34,847 nt of DNA from an uncultured Ignavibacteriota bacterium (GTDB lineage Bacteria; Bacteroidota; Ignavibacteria; UBA10030; UBA8401): the NCBI GenBank assembly GCA_903958625.1, contig CAJBTU010000036.1, positions 1 to 34,847 on the forward strand, given 5' to 3'. The translations under genes and the position numbers were made by a program. The notes below the pieces were generated by a model. The model was not told where the DNA came from, ran no database searches, and saw nothing but the letters and a program-made list of their open reading frames with translations. Shown piece after piece: positions 1 to 9,431 of the stretch (the first letter of the stretch is position 1; each line of letters begins with the position of its first letter).

Positions 1-1642
1 CTGTCTTTAGAACATGGGTCCCTGCAGTAAGGTCATATTTCCCGAGACTTTGAGTTCCCCAGGACTGATACCCTCCTGTTGCCAAAACACTGACGACAGT
101 AAGGGGATTGTTATCGAAGCCGACTCCAATCGATCCTCCGGTATTGGGTGCTGCTAGTCGGGCAGCAATATTATATTTACCATCCTGCAGTACATTGATC
201 GTGAATGTCAAATATTCGCCCGACGCTGTCCACCCGACATTATATCCATTCGTGATCGCATCGGAACATTTTTCTATATCCACGCCGTCATTACGATATG
301 ACCAGCCGTTGTTCCATGCCGTGTAGGGATTATTTAAATTTTGATAATCATTATCCTTATACGCGCTGAGATTTTTTCCTATATCATAATTCACGGCGAA
401 GATCTTTCCCGGAACCACATTGCCGGCAAATGGTTTATTCGTTGTTTCAAACGGCTGCCGAATCATCGCATCAACAACGTCCGGACGAAACGTGCAATTT
501 TGTAATTTCAAGCCTTCCGCCATCCCCATCAATCCTTTCATCGCTGCGGCAACGGTCGGCTTTGCTGCTTGGCCGTTCCAATAATTCAGAAGCGCTGTGT
601 ACTCCGTTGTATGCGGAACGGAAAATGGTCCGGCAATAGCATCAAATTTTTTTAGTGTCCACCACGACCAGCCGATCTTGTTTATTTCCATTAATGAGAT
701 GCAGTCGGTGAACCATGTGTTGGAATTCTCGCCGGACTCACCAAGCCATAATGGTCTATTTGTGCTTGTCCGGAGCGAGAGAAGATAATTGATCGATCCT
801 ACATCCGTTGCATTCCAATATTTGTGGAAGCTGTACACCATATTATTGTCCCACGGTGGAGTAAGACCATTGAAGTCCGTTGCGTACCAATTTCCTTCAA
901 CAAAAATTATATGGGTCGTATCTACCTGACGAATTGCACTCGTAATTGAAAGATAAAGTGACCGCAACGGCTCATTTACAGTGCCAAGATTCCATGCCGG
1001 TTCGTTAAGAATGTCATAACCGCCGATCCATGGTTCCTTTGCGTACCGTTCAGCAAGTTTTTTCCACAATGCAATGGTAAGGGTTTTGTTCGATTCAAGG
1101 TCCCACAGCGACGGAAGGGCGGGATTATAATCGCTGATATTATTTGCGCTTTGCCCGCCGGGCGCAGCGTGAAGATCAAGGATGAGATATATTTTATTGT
1201 CGCCGCACCATCGCAGGAGGCTGTCCATGACAACAAAGCCGGACTCCAGCCACACGTTAGGCTGACTTTGCGTGACAAAGAATTGAAAATGCATCGGCAT
1301 ACGAACGGAATTAAATCCCAATTGTGCAAGCCGTTCGATATCTTTTCTCGTAACAAAATTCGCCCTGAACGCCGTAAAAAACGTGTCTACATTCTGCGGA
1401 CCAACGACTTCGACGATCTTGCTTCGGATCTCCCACGCCGCATTGGCGAAACCCGACATCCCGAACATGTATCCTTCGGGAACATGCCACCCGCCGAGAC
1501 CCATTCCACGCAAGATCACTTCTTCGTTCTTATCGTTAACGATCTTAGTGCCGGACACTTTCAGAAATCCATCGGCAAAAAGAGATGATGAATTCAACAA
1601 TAATAGTAATAAAGCAAGAGTGTAACGATGAGTATTATTCAT
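1..1642 (-). CDS. Secreted GH5 glycoside hydrolase with CBM6-like module (3' end cut by window edge)
   Basis: The frame opens with ATG at 1642 and runs without a stop to base 1, so about 547 residues are visible and the C-terminus is missing. Residues 1-22 form a signal peptide (Leu-rich core, ending SSLFA). Residues 25-375 read as a GH5 (clan GH-A) barrel: an LRGMGLGGW start, HAAPGGQ near residue 155, the acid/base Glu214 in DILNEPAW, and the nucleophile Glu302 in LWLGESGEN. From about residue 405 a CBM6-like beta-sandwich begins (NDGVDIE, then VGWTASGEYLTFT). It is a paralogue of the GH5 at 11752-12972, with very similar motifs and spacing, but has the extra module. Its ATG overlaps the stop of the upstream gene by four bases (ATGA), so the two are probably translationally coupled. 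A T9SS sorting domain is likely beyond the edge but cannot be seen. The exact beta-glucan substrate is unknown. Confidence 0.88.
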   Translation of the reverse strand, partial: MNNTHRYTLALLLLLLNSSSLFADGFLKVSGTKIVNDKNEEVILRGMGLGGWHVPEGYMFGMSGFANAAWEIRSKIVEVVGPQNVDTFFTAFRANFVTRKDIERLAQLGFNSVRMPMHFQFFVTQSQPNVWLESGFVVMDSLLRWCGDNKIYLILDLHAAPGGQSANNISDYNPALPSLWDLESNKTLTIALWKKLAERYAKEPWIGGYDILNEPAWNLGTVNEPLRSLYLSITSAIRQVDTTHIIFVEGNWYATDFNGLTPPWDNNMVYSFHKYWNATDVGSINYLLSLRTSTNRPLWLGESGENSNTWFTDCISLMEINKIGWSWWTLKKFDAIAGPFSVPHTTEYTALLNYWNGQAAKPTVAAAMKGLMGMAEGLKLQNCTFRPDVVDAMIRQPFETTNKPFAGNVVPGKIFAVNYDIGKNLSAYKDNDYQNLNNPYTAWNNGWSYRNDGVDIEKCSDAITNGYNVGWTASGEYLTFTINVLQDGKYNIAARLAAPNTGGSIGVGFDNNPLTVVSVLATGGYQSWGTQSLGKYDLTAGTHVLKT

Positions 1643-4581
1643 TTGAGTATGATCATTTTCCGCTGTGCGGTGAGTGTTCCCGCACGCATGTGATAGAAAT
1701 AGAGACCGCTTGATAACGGGAATTCTCCGGTAGAAAAATAATAGCGATGGAATCCTGCACCCTGTTCATTATCGATGAGCGAAGCGACCTTTCTTCCAAG
1801 CGCGTCGAACAAATCAAGAGAGACATGACACTGTTCCATTAATTCATATTCAATAACGGTGGAAGGGTTGAACGGATTCGGATAATTCTGAAAAAGCGCA
1901 AACGTTCCCGGATGCTGCGGCGATTCCTTCCCCACCGACACGATGCCGGCACCGAATGCTTCGATGCCGTACCATAGCGTATGGGATGAGAACTGATCGA
2001 GCAATACCGGAAATGTATTCGGCGATGACGGACGAATGGTTTGCGTTGCGTTCGGATTTCCGGATGCATCCAATGCATACACTCTAATAGAGTCCGCCTG
2101 AATGCGCAGTGAGCATTGCACTTTCAACGGCTGCATTTGCGTGGGCATCTGTCCCCATTTGTCGCGCAGTGTCCGTGTTCCGTCCCACAGCATGTTCGTA
2201 TTCTGAAGACGCGAGGAAAGCGTGATGAGCGAACGACGGGAGCGTCCCAACGAATCATCCGTCAGCGACAGCCAAGTGAGAGTGCCGAATCCGTCGGCTG
2301 TTGCAACGGTAAGCACTCCAGCCGATACATTCGGGAATTGATCCAACAGACCGGTGATCCCGATAAATTTCGGGGAGACCGATGTGAACAGTCCATTCGT
2401 GTTCCACACAATTTCTTTTGTGTCGCTTGTAAACGGATTCACCGGCGGTGAAGGGAGCGCGGAAAAATTGGTCGTCTGTTCTGCGGAGTATGATTCCGTC
2501 CGTATACCGTGCTGTAATGCCAGAGTTTTTGTGAAGAATGTAAGACCCTGCCAGTTCCCGCCGTCGATCAGCGGAAGGGACTTCAGCGTGTCGGCAGTGT
2601 ACCGAAGAGAAAGTAATTGCTTGTATCGCGATATCAATCCATACCTGTAAGCAAACGCGCAGGAGGGCATGAGCGACATCATTGCCGAATTGCGTGAAAT
2701 ATTGAAATAGCCGTTCTGTTTATCGGATTCCCAGTCATCAGATGAGCCGTTATAATCGAAGAACATCAACCCATCAACATCGTGGAACGATGCGTACGAC
2801 GAAAGGAACAGCACCCCTTCCGTCTGATAGCGATTCGGAAATGCATGATTATATTCGCTGATGGTATAAGGCTTATTGACCATGCCGACACCAGCCATCA
2901 GATCGGGGATCGTGCCGCCGGATGTCGACGTAACCATCGGCGTATTGTTGATAAGCCAATCCGTTGAAGACCATGGAATAGTCGGAAAGGATGGATGGTC
3001 CCAATACGAATGATTGTCAACGTAATCCAGCGTTGACTGCACGGAAAGATCTGCCGCCCCCACATTCCAGTTCGTGCCAACGATGGGGACCCGTACGCCG
3101 AGAGAATCCTTTAAATACGAACTCATCATTGCAAAATAATCTGATTCGATCGTGAAGTAGAATGCAGAAATATCTTTCACCCGCCGCTGAGAAAAAGCGT
3201 TGCAGTCGCTGAATTCAAGCCGTTTGATATTCCGCAATTCAACGGATTCGCCCGGAAGCAATCCTTGCGTGCTCGGTTGCTTCATGGAAATATCGTCGAA
3301 CCAATATGTTCCCGTATGTCCGCCGATCACGAACGAAAGACGGACATCGTTCAGCATTGTTTCCGATGCACGGATCGTAAAACTGAATTGCTTCCATTGC
3401 GGTGTGAGCTGCACGGTAATACCGCCGTACCACGTGTACGGACTTGATTCTTTTGACATGAAGACCGGTATCGACCGGATGCTGTCCGACCGCGCAGCAA
3501 ATGTAATAACATAGACGGAATCCTTTCGGACCGTCAAGCCGGTTTGCTTGAACTGCAGATGCCAGTCGGTCCCATCCGTTTGAGAGACCGTAACTTTGGC
3601 GGAAAAATTTCCCTTGTACGGATTCGTTACATCGTTCGACATCGATGCCTGAACAGCAGATCCGTTCTTTTCCATCGTCCAATTTGCAGAGACCGCAGCG
3701 TTCTCAAATCCCCCTTCCCGAATCTGGTCGGATGACGAGCGGTCGACCATGCCGTTATTCCACGCCGCACTTAATACGGTTGTGGAGAAATATTTTGCGG
3801 CGACGTATGCATTCCACAAACTATCGAGCATGACCGTATGACGGTATGATAATTGTCCGCCCAGCGATTTCATCCGGAGCGCGCCGTCTCTCCAGGACCG
3901 GTACAGCGAATTCTCATTGGTAATTTCCACCATTGCCATTACCGGATCGTTCGGCAGTGATTTCCCGGTGTAGGGATTTACATGTGTGAGCAATTGCTTT
4001 GCATATTCCTTGTGCAGCGCAATGTGCCGGGGATCGAAGTAGTTCACGATCTTGCTGAATTCCGGAAGTGAATCGTAAACCGGAATACCGTCAAACGCGT
4101 TGAATGTTCTGCTGACATGAAGATTCATATTGACATAGATACCGTTCTTCTTCATCTCGGCGATCATATTCTCCAAACGGTCGAGCGTAAGAGGATTCAG
4201 GTGCCGCGTATCCTTCCCAACTTCGAACAGGCTTTGACTGTCCCACGGATTATCCAAATGATGGAACCGCACAAGGTTGAAGCCCATTTTCCGCAGCCGT
4301 CCGGCGATGAACCATGCCTTTGATTTTGTCGGGAATGCCCCTGCCGCAACAAAATTCGTTCCGAAGAAACGAATAGGCTTACCTTGAACAGAAAAATGTC
4401 CATTCGCATCCGTTACGACATAATCCTGATTGCCGATAGACATTACGGGGAATTGAGGAAGGAACAGGCCGGACGAAGTATCCTGCGGCGGAAGATAAAT
4501 ATTGAATCCGCTGCCGAATGACTGTGCGGTCGTTTGCCGGGAGAACACGATAAGAATAATTAACAGTGAGAATTTTTTCAT
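1639..4581 (-). CDS. T9SS-exported clan GH-A glycoside hydrolase with carbohydrate-binding module inserted in the barrel
   Basis: A 980-residue secreted protein. Residues 1-20 are a signal peptide. A cellulase-like (clan GH-A) TIM barrel follows, with RFFGTNF at 71, a likely acid/base Glu223 in VEITNENS and a likely nucleophile Glu576 in YTISEYNHA. Residues 286-436 form a CBM4/9-like beta-sandwich (GGFENAAVSANWTMEKNG start, TYWFDDISMKQ end). It lies between these two catalytic residues, so it is nested in the barrel and not appended. The barrel resumes with GTNWN near 503. A beta-sandwich-like region covers about 720-880. A T9SS sorting domain with NYPNPFNPS starts at 899 and ends KMIILK. I cannot assign a CAZy family number. 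It shares four-base ATGA overlaps with both neighbours and so belongs to one translational unit with the CotH-like gene and the GH5. Its likely role is surface attack on a beta-linked polysaccharide. Confidence 0.85.
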   Translation of the reverse strand: MKKFSLLIILIVFSRQTTAQSFGSGFNIYLPPQDTSSGLFLPQFPVMSIGNQDYVVTDANGHFSVQGKPIRFFGTNFVAAGAFPTKSKAWFIAGRLRKMGFNLVRFHHLDNPWDSQSLFEVGKDTRHLNPLTLDRLENMIAEMKKNGIYVNMNLHVSRTFNAFDGIPVYDSLPEFSKIVNYFDPRHIALHKEYAKQLLTHVNPYTGKSLPNDPVMAMVEITNENSLYRSWRDGALRMKSLGGQLSYRHTVMLDSLWNAYVAAKYFSTTVLSAAWNNGMVDRSSSDQIREGGFENAAVSANWTMEKNGSAVQASMSNDVTNPYKGNFSAKVTVSQTDGTDWHLQFKQTGLTVRKDSVYVITFAARSDSIRSIPVFMSKESSPYTWYGGITVQLTPQWKQFSFTIRASETMLNDVRLSFVIGGHTGTYWFDDISMKQPSTQGLLPGESVELRNIKRLEFSDCNAFSQRRVKDISAFYFTIESDYFAMMSSYLKDSLGVRVPIVGTNWNVGAADLSVQSTLDYVDNHSYWDHPSFPTIPWSSTDWLINNTPMVTSTSGGTIPDLMAGVGMVNKPYTISEYNHAFPNRYQTEGVLFLSSYASFHDVDGLMFFDYNGSSDDWESDKQNGYFNISRNSAMMSLMPSCAFAYRYGLISRYKQLLSLRYTADTLKSLPLIDGGNWQGLTFFTKTLALQHGIRTESYSAEQTTNFSALPSPPVNPFTSDTKEIVWNTNGLFTSVSPKFIGITGLLDQFPNVSAGVLTVATADGFGTLTWLSLTDDSLGRSRRSLITLSSRLQNTNMLWDGTRTLRDKWGQMPTQMQPLKVQCSLRIQADSIRVYALDASGNPNATQTIRPSSPNTFPVLLDQFSSHTLWYGIEAFGAGIVSVGKESPQHPGTFALFQNYPNPFNPSTVIEYELMEQCHVSLDLFDALGRKVASLIDNEQGAGFHRYYFSTGEFPLSSGLYFYHMRAGTLTAQRKMIILK

Positions 4582-6254
4582 TTCAAAACGACCATTGCAC
4601 GGCTTTGTGTATGCGATCCGGATGAAACCGAATAGAAGTACATTCCGCTTGATAAATTGTACGCAGAGGAAGAAAGTGTAACGGCATAGGTACCGCTATG
4701 CTGTTCTTCGTTCACCAGCACGGCGACTTCCCTCCCAAGCGCATCATAAAGTTTCAGTGTGACAATATTTTTTTCCGGAATACTGTATTGAATGCAGGTT
4801 GTTGGATTGAACGGATTGGGAAAATTCTGCGACACAGTAAATTCCACCGGTGCGGCCGCCTGCTTCGTCACTATGCCCAAAGATGTTCCGGTCAATTCTT
4901 TATCGATCCAGTTGATGCGCTCTTTGATCCAATTTTCCATATACGCTATTTCATTTGCATACGTGCCGCCGATGTACGGATTCGGCCAGACATAGACGTT
5001 CAGGATGGGCCACTTCACAAAATTCCGCTGCTGTGATTCCGATAAATGAACGACCAGCGAATCGACTATGGAATTGATCCTGCTCAGCGATAATTTGTCC
5101 TTCCGCAGTGCTATCCAGCGTGAAGTTACCCTGCTCATAAAATTTTTATCCTGCAGAATCCGTTTCCACCAGAATGGCGTTTGGAACTCATCTGTCGCCA
5201 TAAATGAAGCATTCGACGTTAAATAGGTCAATTGCCATCCTTCAATAATTGCCCCGTTGTAATAATCGCTGTTGCCGAAGCCGTGATTGAAATCCCACAC
5301 CGGACCAAGAAAGAGTTTCGTGTTCTTCGAATCTTTGTCCTTATATAAATAAAAGCTGAGCCGGAATCCGTCAACATTCTTCGTCAATTCGTTCATTATA
5401 AAATAATCGACAGCCGAACTCACATCAAGGATCGTTGAATAACCGGTAACAGTATCATCGTACGCCGGCATCATCATATTTGCTTCAAAGTTCAGGACAT
5501 AATTCCTGATATAAGATTTTTGCGCGGCGGTAATATCCTCCAGCTTCGGGTAATGGTATTGATACAATATTTTCTGCCATGCACCGGTATATGGAGCAAA
5601 GGTGGAATACCATCCCTGGGTATCGCTTCCTTCAATTTTATCGATCTTGAAGATATAGCCTCCCGTAAGATCGTCTCCGGAGACTCCGGTGGAATCCAGT
5701 TTCGAGATATTCACCCGATTCTTGTCCCGTTTTACTTTCTCAAACAGCGCATACACCCCCAGATATTCTCCGTTGATCACCAGCTCAAAATATTTTGTCC
5801 GGCTGGCATACCGGCCGACGGAATTTGTCAGGGTATACGTGATAACATCGCGCATCAGCGTTTTGTCGTTGTATTGTGCGGAAAGGATCCAGTCACTTTC
5901 CGACGGCATACCGAGAAGGGAAACGCTGAGATCGTTTCCCGTCTCATCGCGCGTTTCAACGCCATACTGTTTTTTTGGAAACATCTGAGAGGAAGAACCT
6001 CTGATCTCGATCCCGATCTTTCCGTTATAATGATTAATCGAGTCGGTAACGTTATTACGGACCCCATCCCCTTTGTAAATGATCCCCATATCCGCGGTGA
6101 TCTTCGGCTCGTCCACGATCGTCTGACCGTGCGTGTTGATAATGACAATCGGCAGATTGGACGAGGTAAATGTTTGCGCAGACAGGAACGCTATATTACA
6201 AAGGGAGAACAGGAACGCAAACAGTATGCACGAATTCCTTAATTGAGGTTTCAT
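4578..6254 (-). CDS. CotH-family kinase-like protein with T9SS sorting domain
   Basis: A 558-residue secreted protein. The signal peptide is residues 1-26 (ends FLSAQ). The CotH-like region spans about 33-455: GIEIRGSSSQMFPKKQY at 81, NGEYLGVYALFEKV at 161, GGYIFKID at 198, and GPVWDFNHGFGN around 317-328, where Asp321 matches the conserved metal-binding WDF motif of CotH kinases. A T9SS domain starts with QNFPNPFNPT at 476 and ends AMVVLK. CotH proteins are atypical protein kinases known from Bacillus spore coats. Homologues fused to secretion or dockerin modules occur in polysaccharide degraders, where their job is unclear. AAAGGA at 6265-6270 lies 10 bases before the ATG. The long 282-base gap upstream suggests this gene may start its own transcript, which would include the two downstream glycosidases through ATGA overlaps. 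Confidence 0.87.
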   Translation of the reverse strand: MKPQLRNSCILFAFLFSLCNIAFLSAQTFTSSNLPIVIINTHGQTIVDEPKITADMGIIYKGDGVRNNVTDSINHYNGKIGIEIRGSSSQMFPKKQYGVETRDETGNDLSVSLLGMPSESDWILSAQYNDKTLMRDVITYTLTNSVGRYASRTKYFELVINGEYLGVYALFEKVKRDKNRVNISKLDSTGVSGDDLTGGYIFKIDKIEGSDTQGWYSTFAPYTGAWQKILYQYHYPKLEDITAAQKSYIRNYVLNFEANMMMPAYDDTVTGYSTILDVSSAVDYFIMNELTKNVDGFRLSFYLYKDKDSKNTKLFLGPVWDFNHGFGNSDYYNGAIIEGWQLTYLTSNASFMATDEFQTPFWWKRILQDKNFMSRVTSRWIALRKDKLSLSRINSIVDSLVVHLSESQQRNFVKWPILNVYVWPNPYIGGTYANEIAYMENWIKERINWIDKELTGTSLGIVTKQAAAPVEFTVSQNFPNPFNPTTCIQYSIPEKNIVTLKLYDALGREVAVLVNEEQHSGTYAVTLSSSAYNLSSGMYFYSVSSGSHTQSRAMVVLK

Positions 6255-6536
6255 ATGAATTGTATCCTTTCATAGAAACTAGTGCAATTCATAAAAAGTA
6301 ACCTTGTAACTAATGTTACGCAGAACAAGAAAAATGGTCATGGTGAGCAAGGCACAGATTACATTTGTTCAGTCATCCTTCGGCGTATCCTTTCCCCACG
6401 GGATTCCTTCGGAACAAAGGGCGAAGGATTTGCTCAGGATGGCCATCTTTTCTATGCCGCGCCGAACCATTTTACCAAAAAATTCATTTATGCGTAACAT
6501 CAGCTTGTAAGTATTATTCACACGTCGCTCAGTGTA
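6255..6536 (-). other. 282-base intergenic region with a repeat-like inverted segment and probable promoter for the CotH-like gene
   Basis: This is the longest gap in the window. No credible gene is seen. The centre (6372-6442) is an inverted-repeat segment listed separately. The 3' portion, nearest the CotH-like gene, holds a clear Shine-Dalgarno (AAAGGA). I could not find a convincing match to the Bacteroidota -33/-7 promoter pattern. A promoter here is inferred from gap length only. Confidence 0.45.
6372..6442. repeat. Interspersed-repeat-like inverted segment (REP/MITE remnant)
   Basis: CATCCT at 6374-6379 pairs with AGGATG at 6436-6441. Inside these, CCTTCG at 6377-6382 pairs with CGAAGG at 6422-6427. 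A third TCCTTCGGAA segment around 6405-6414 can pair with either arm. Nested CATCC...GAAGGAT units of this kind resemble small interspersed repeats that I recall from many bacterial genomes. No second copy was noticed in this window, so the repeat status is inferred from the form only. Confidence 0.4.
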
Positions 6537-9416
6537 CTATTTCATTACAACAAGTTTTTTCGTTGATGTAAACGTCCCGGCATGTATCGTATAAAAATAG
6601 ATGCCGGACGGTATATCCGCCGCATTAAACTGCACTGTATGTTCACCGGCAGAGAACTGTTCATTCATCAGCACGGCAATTTCTTTGCCGAGGACATCAT
6701 AGATCTTCAAAACCACAAACCGGGACGACGGAAGAGAAAACCGGATTGTCGTCGAGGGATTGAAGGGGTTCGGATAATTTTGCGACAATGTATATGTTGT
6801 CACATTCGTTTCTTTTGTTTCAACACCGGTGATCTTTTCGATCGAAAAAAGCGGACTCGACGAAACGATCGTTGTGTCGATAGCAGAACTGACCCGGACG
6901 ACGTATGATGAATCGGTCGTTATCCCCGTTACGGGAATTTTCCAAATATACCTTCCGGTATTCTCGGTGCTGTCTTTGATCTTCAGAACAAGTAAACCAT
7001 TTTTATATAACCGGACGTTTACTCGCTCCTCAAAATTATTCTCATACTTCAGCACATAGGAGCTGTTCGTCAAAAGTTTAAGTCCTGCCGTCGGATAGAG
7101 AACGGAGAGATACACGTTCGATGTTGTGAATGTCTGGATTTGTGACCATCCGCTCTTCCCGATCTCATTTACCGCTTTTGCACGCCAGTAATATTTTGTC
7201 TTCGCTTCATATCCGCTCCAAATTTTATACGATGCCATCAGTAGTGAATCATTATAGACCATTGTGGTAAATAATGAATCTTTGGCAATCTGCAGATGAG
7301 AACCCGTTATATGGCCGTCGGCACTCCACCGGATCAATACCTGTTTTGTTTGATTCGCAAGAGCATTTTGAAGCGGCGAAACCGGTATCGGCAGAGCCGG
7401 TGCCGTAACCTGAAACGGAATGCCGAGAATAAATTCGCCGAATTTCGTTGTTGTAACTGTAATCGATCCCTTCGCCGCATCGTAGACCGATGTCTGCGGG
7501 AAAAACATCCCCGTTCCTTCAAATTCTCTTGCGTAGACGATAACTTTGTCCAAATACGGATTTTGAAGCAGCACTGTACTGTCAAACGTGATATCGGCGG
7601 TAAACGATGGTATTCCCGTCTGCAGCACGACGAACCGGACAGGATATGTCATGGGAGCACGGTCGGGAAATTCCATTTTCAACGGGGAATACTTGAATCG
7701 TTTCACGGTAATAGAATTATACCCGAATGTTGCATCCGTCAGTTTCACTTTAACGCCGGTGCGGTTGGTGTCCCCTTTGTTGAAAGAGTACTCGTTGCCG
7801 GGCAGCACTTCGGCTATCGTAACATTTCCCGCAGGGACAATATGAGCATTCCACAAAAATTTCTGCGCGCGATAACTCGGCATCTTATCCAGTGAAGTCA
7901 TTTCGAACAGCACCTCACCCGTTGGACTCAACTCCGTAATCATGGTGCTTCCAACACCAGTCAAACTTGCGGATCCCCAGCCGATAACCGTGTTGCCGTT
8001 TGCAAGCCGCTGAACCGACCCGCGCTGCGGAGCATAGACATCCGGCGTATGACGGTACTGCCAAACCATTGTCGCTGTTTTGTTGACCTGATCGATCTTG
8101 TATTCTACGGCGCGCGAAAATACCTGCGGGTGAAGATTTCCGTTATCGAACAACATGAAATTCCCGTTCGGCAATCTTTTGAACGAATGCTGGAACGTGT
8201 AATAGTTCGCTTTGTTCGCTTCGTTCTCGCCGATGAACGTGAACTGATTGTATCTCCCTCCCATTCGCCACATGAATTCTCCGGTGATCCGGTTGATCTT
8301 TACGACCTCGCATGTGTTGCGGAAACTGACAAGGAAATTTCCGTCGGTATCAAGGTCATAGGCATTCACGTGAATGTAATCAAACGCTGCTGCTGTAGAG
8401 ACCATGTATGTTTCCGTGATCGCAACGTGGTCCCAGCTTCTCCATTGGAACACGACATTTTTCTGCAGATCCAATTCCTGAATGATGGAACCTACTACGA
8501 TCGCATTGGCGTTTCCCCCCGTTATGATCTTGCTCAGATCGAAATACTGAATGTCATACGCATGAAGAAGAACGTGACCGTTCGGCAGCATCATAAATTC
8601 GTGCGTATCGGCATCATATCCGTTGCCGGCCCTGAAACTGTCGATGACGGCGAACGATGAATCCATAATGCGATGCACGCACCGGCTCCCGCCGGCATAT
8701 CCCCAATCGCTGAAGGGATCGGCATACGATAGCATTCCGTTGGGCTGCACTTTCAAATCGTACACATGTCCTGCTTTACGAATGTATTTGACCACTTTCC
8801 CCGCATTATCGACCAAAAATAAAAAATGTCCAACACCGGCAATGTCATCCGAGGTTGTAAGAAAATAATATCCCGGGGCAGGATTGGTGACAGTATCAAC
8901 TTTGAATTTTGGAAAATCGGACGGAAGTGAATCGACCGATACTGATGCCGGAAAAACCTGTTCGCTCTTCTTGGCAAAAGTTGCCTTGGGAACAACTTCC
9001 CCTTCCTCCGTTACAGCAAAGGTGCGGGACAATGGTTCGGCTTGAGCAGTGACCGTAAACGAAAATGTTTTCGCTTCCAACTTCTTCCCGGATGCGGTTG
9101 TTACATTGCCGAAGAAATCAACCGTTACTATTTCGGACGGATTAAAAGGATATTTCGGGAGGAACAGCATTGTCTGTTGATCGTCGGAAAGGGTAAACGA
9201 GCCCGAATGAACTCCACTTGCAGAACCGGAAACGCGGATATCGCCGGCACCGACAGAGCTCAGTTCAATAATTTCGGAGCTCCGCAAAATGATATTTGTT
9301 TCACGGGAATTGAACTGCGAATTGGGGACCGGAGAGAGATACGTTATTGATTGCGCCCGGATTTCACCGGAACAAAGTATAATGGTAATAAGAAACAATA
9401 TTTGTAATGATTTCAT
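6537..9416 (-). CDS. T9SS-exported arylsulfotransferase (ASST)-family propeller protein, long form
   Basis: A 959-residue protein. The signal peptide is residues 1-22. Residues 25-122 form an SbsA-like Ig domain, about 175-545 the arylsulfotransferase-type beta-propeller, about 680-770 a fibronectin-III-like domain, 770-860 another Ig-like strand set, and 879-959 a T9SS domain (NYPNPFNPST). Repeated 'LPNGN' blade motifs are visible. His272, His349 (in DYIHVNAYD), Arg366 (in FLVSFRN) and His410 (in FQHSF) follow the His-His-Arg-His order of bacterial AssT enzymes, which transfer sulfate between phenols through a sulfo-histidine. The protein may be active, or the propeller may serve for binding. 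It lies 15 bases after the paralogue at 9432-11597 in the same operon. AAAGAAAG lies just before the ATG. The link to glycan breakdown is by position only. Confidence 0.83.
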   Translation of the reverse strand: MKSLQILFLITIILCSGEIRAQSITYLSPVPNSQFNSRETNIILRSSEIIELSSVGAGDIRVSGSASGVHSGSFTLSDDQQTMLFLPKYPFNPSEIVTVDFFGNVTTASGKKLEAKTFSFTVTAQAEPLSRTFAVTEEGEVVPKATFAKKSEQVFPASVSVDSLPSDFPKFKVDTVTNPAPGYYFLTTSDDIAGVGHFLFLVDNAGKVVKYIRKAGHVYDLKVQPNGMLSYADPFSDWGYAGGSRCVHRIMDSSFAVIDSFRAGNGYDADTHEFMMLPNGHVLLHAYDIQYFDLSKIITGGNANAIVVGSIIQELDLQKNVVFQWRSWDHVAITETYMVSTAAAFDYIHVNAYDLDTDGNFLVSFRNTCEVVKINRITGEFMWRMGGRYNQFTFIGENEANKANYYTFQHSFKRLPNGNFMLFDNGNLHPQVFSRAVEYKIDQVNKTATMVWQYRHTPDVYAPQRGSVQRLANGNTVIGWGSASLTGVGSTMITELSPTGEVLFEMTSLDKMPSYRAQKFLWNAHIVPAGNVTIAEVLPGNEYSFNKGDTNRTGVKVKLTDATFGYNSITVKRFKYSPLKMEFPDRAPMTYPVRFVVLQTGIPSFTADITFDSTVLLQNPYLDKVIVYAREFEGTGMFFPQTSVYDAAKGSITVTTTKFGEFILGIPFQVTAPALPIPVSPLQNALANQTKQVLIRWSADGHITGSHLQIAKDSLFTTMVYNDSLLMASYKIWSGYEAKTKYYWRAKAVNEIGKSGWSQIQTFTTSNVYLSVLYPTAGLKLLTNSSYVLKYENNFEERVNVRLYKNGLLVLKIKDSTENTGRYIWKIPVTGITTDSSYVVRVSSAIDTTIVSSSPLFSIEKITGVETKETNVTTYTLSQNYPNPFNPSTTIRFSLPSSRFVVLKIYDVLGKEIAVLMNEQFSAGEHTVQFNAADIPSGIYFYTIHAGTFTSTKKLVVMK

Positions 9417-9431
9417 GAAAACTTTCTTTAA

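Noticed and set aside
1-1642. Treating the left end as non-coding because no complete open frame with a stop is present
   Set aside because: The minus-strand frame from ATG 1642 is open to the window edge and carries a full GH5 barrel with both catalytic Glu residues.
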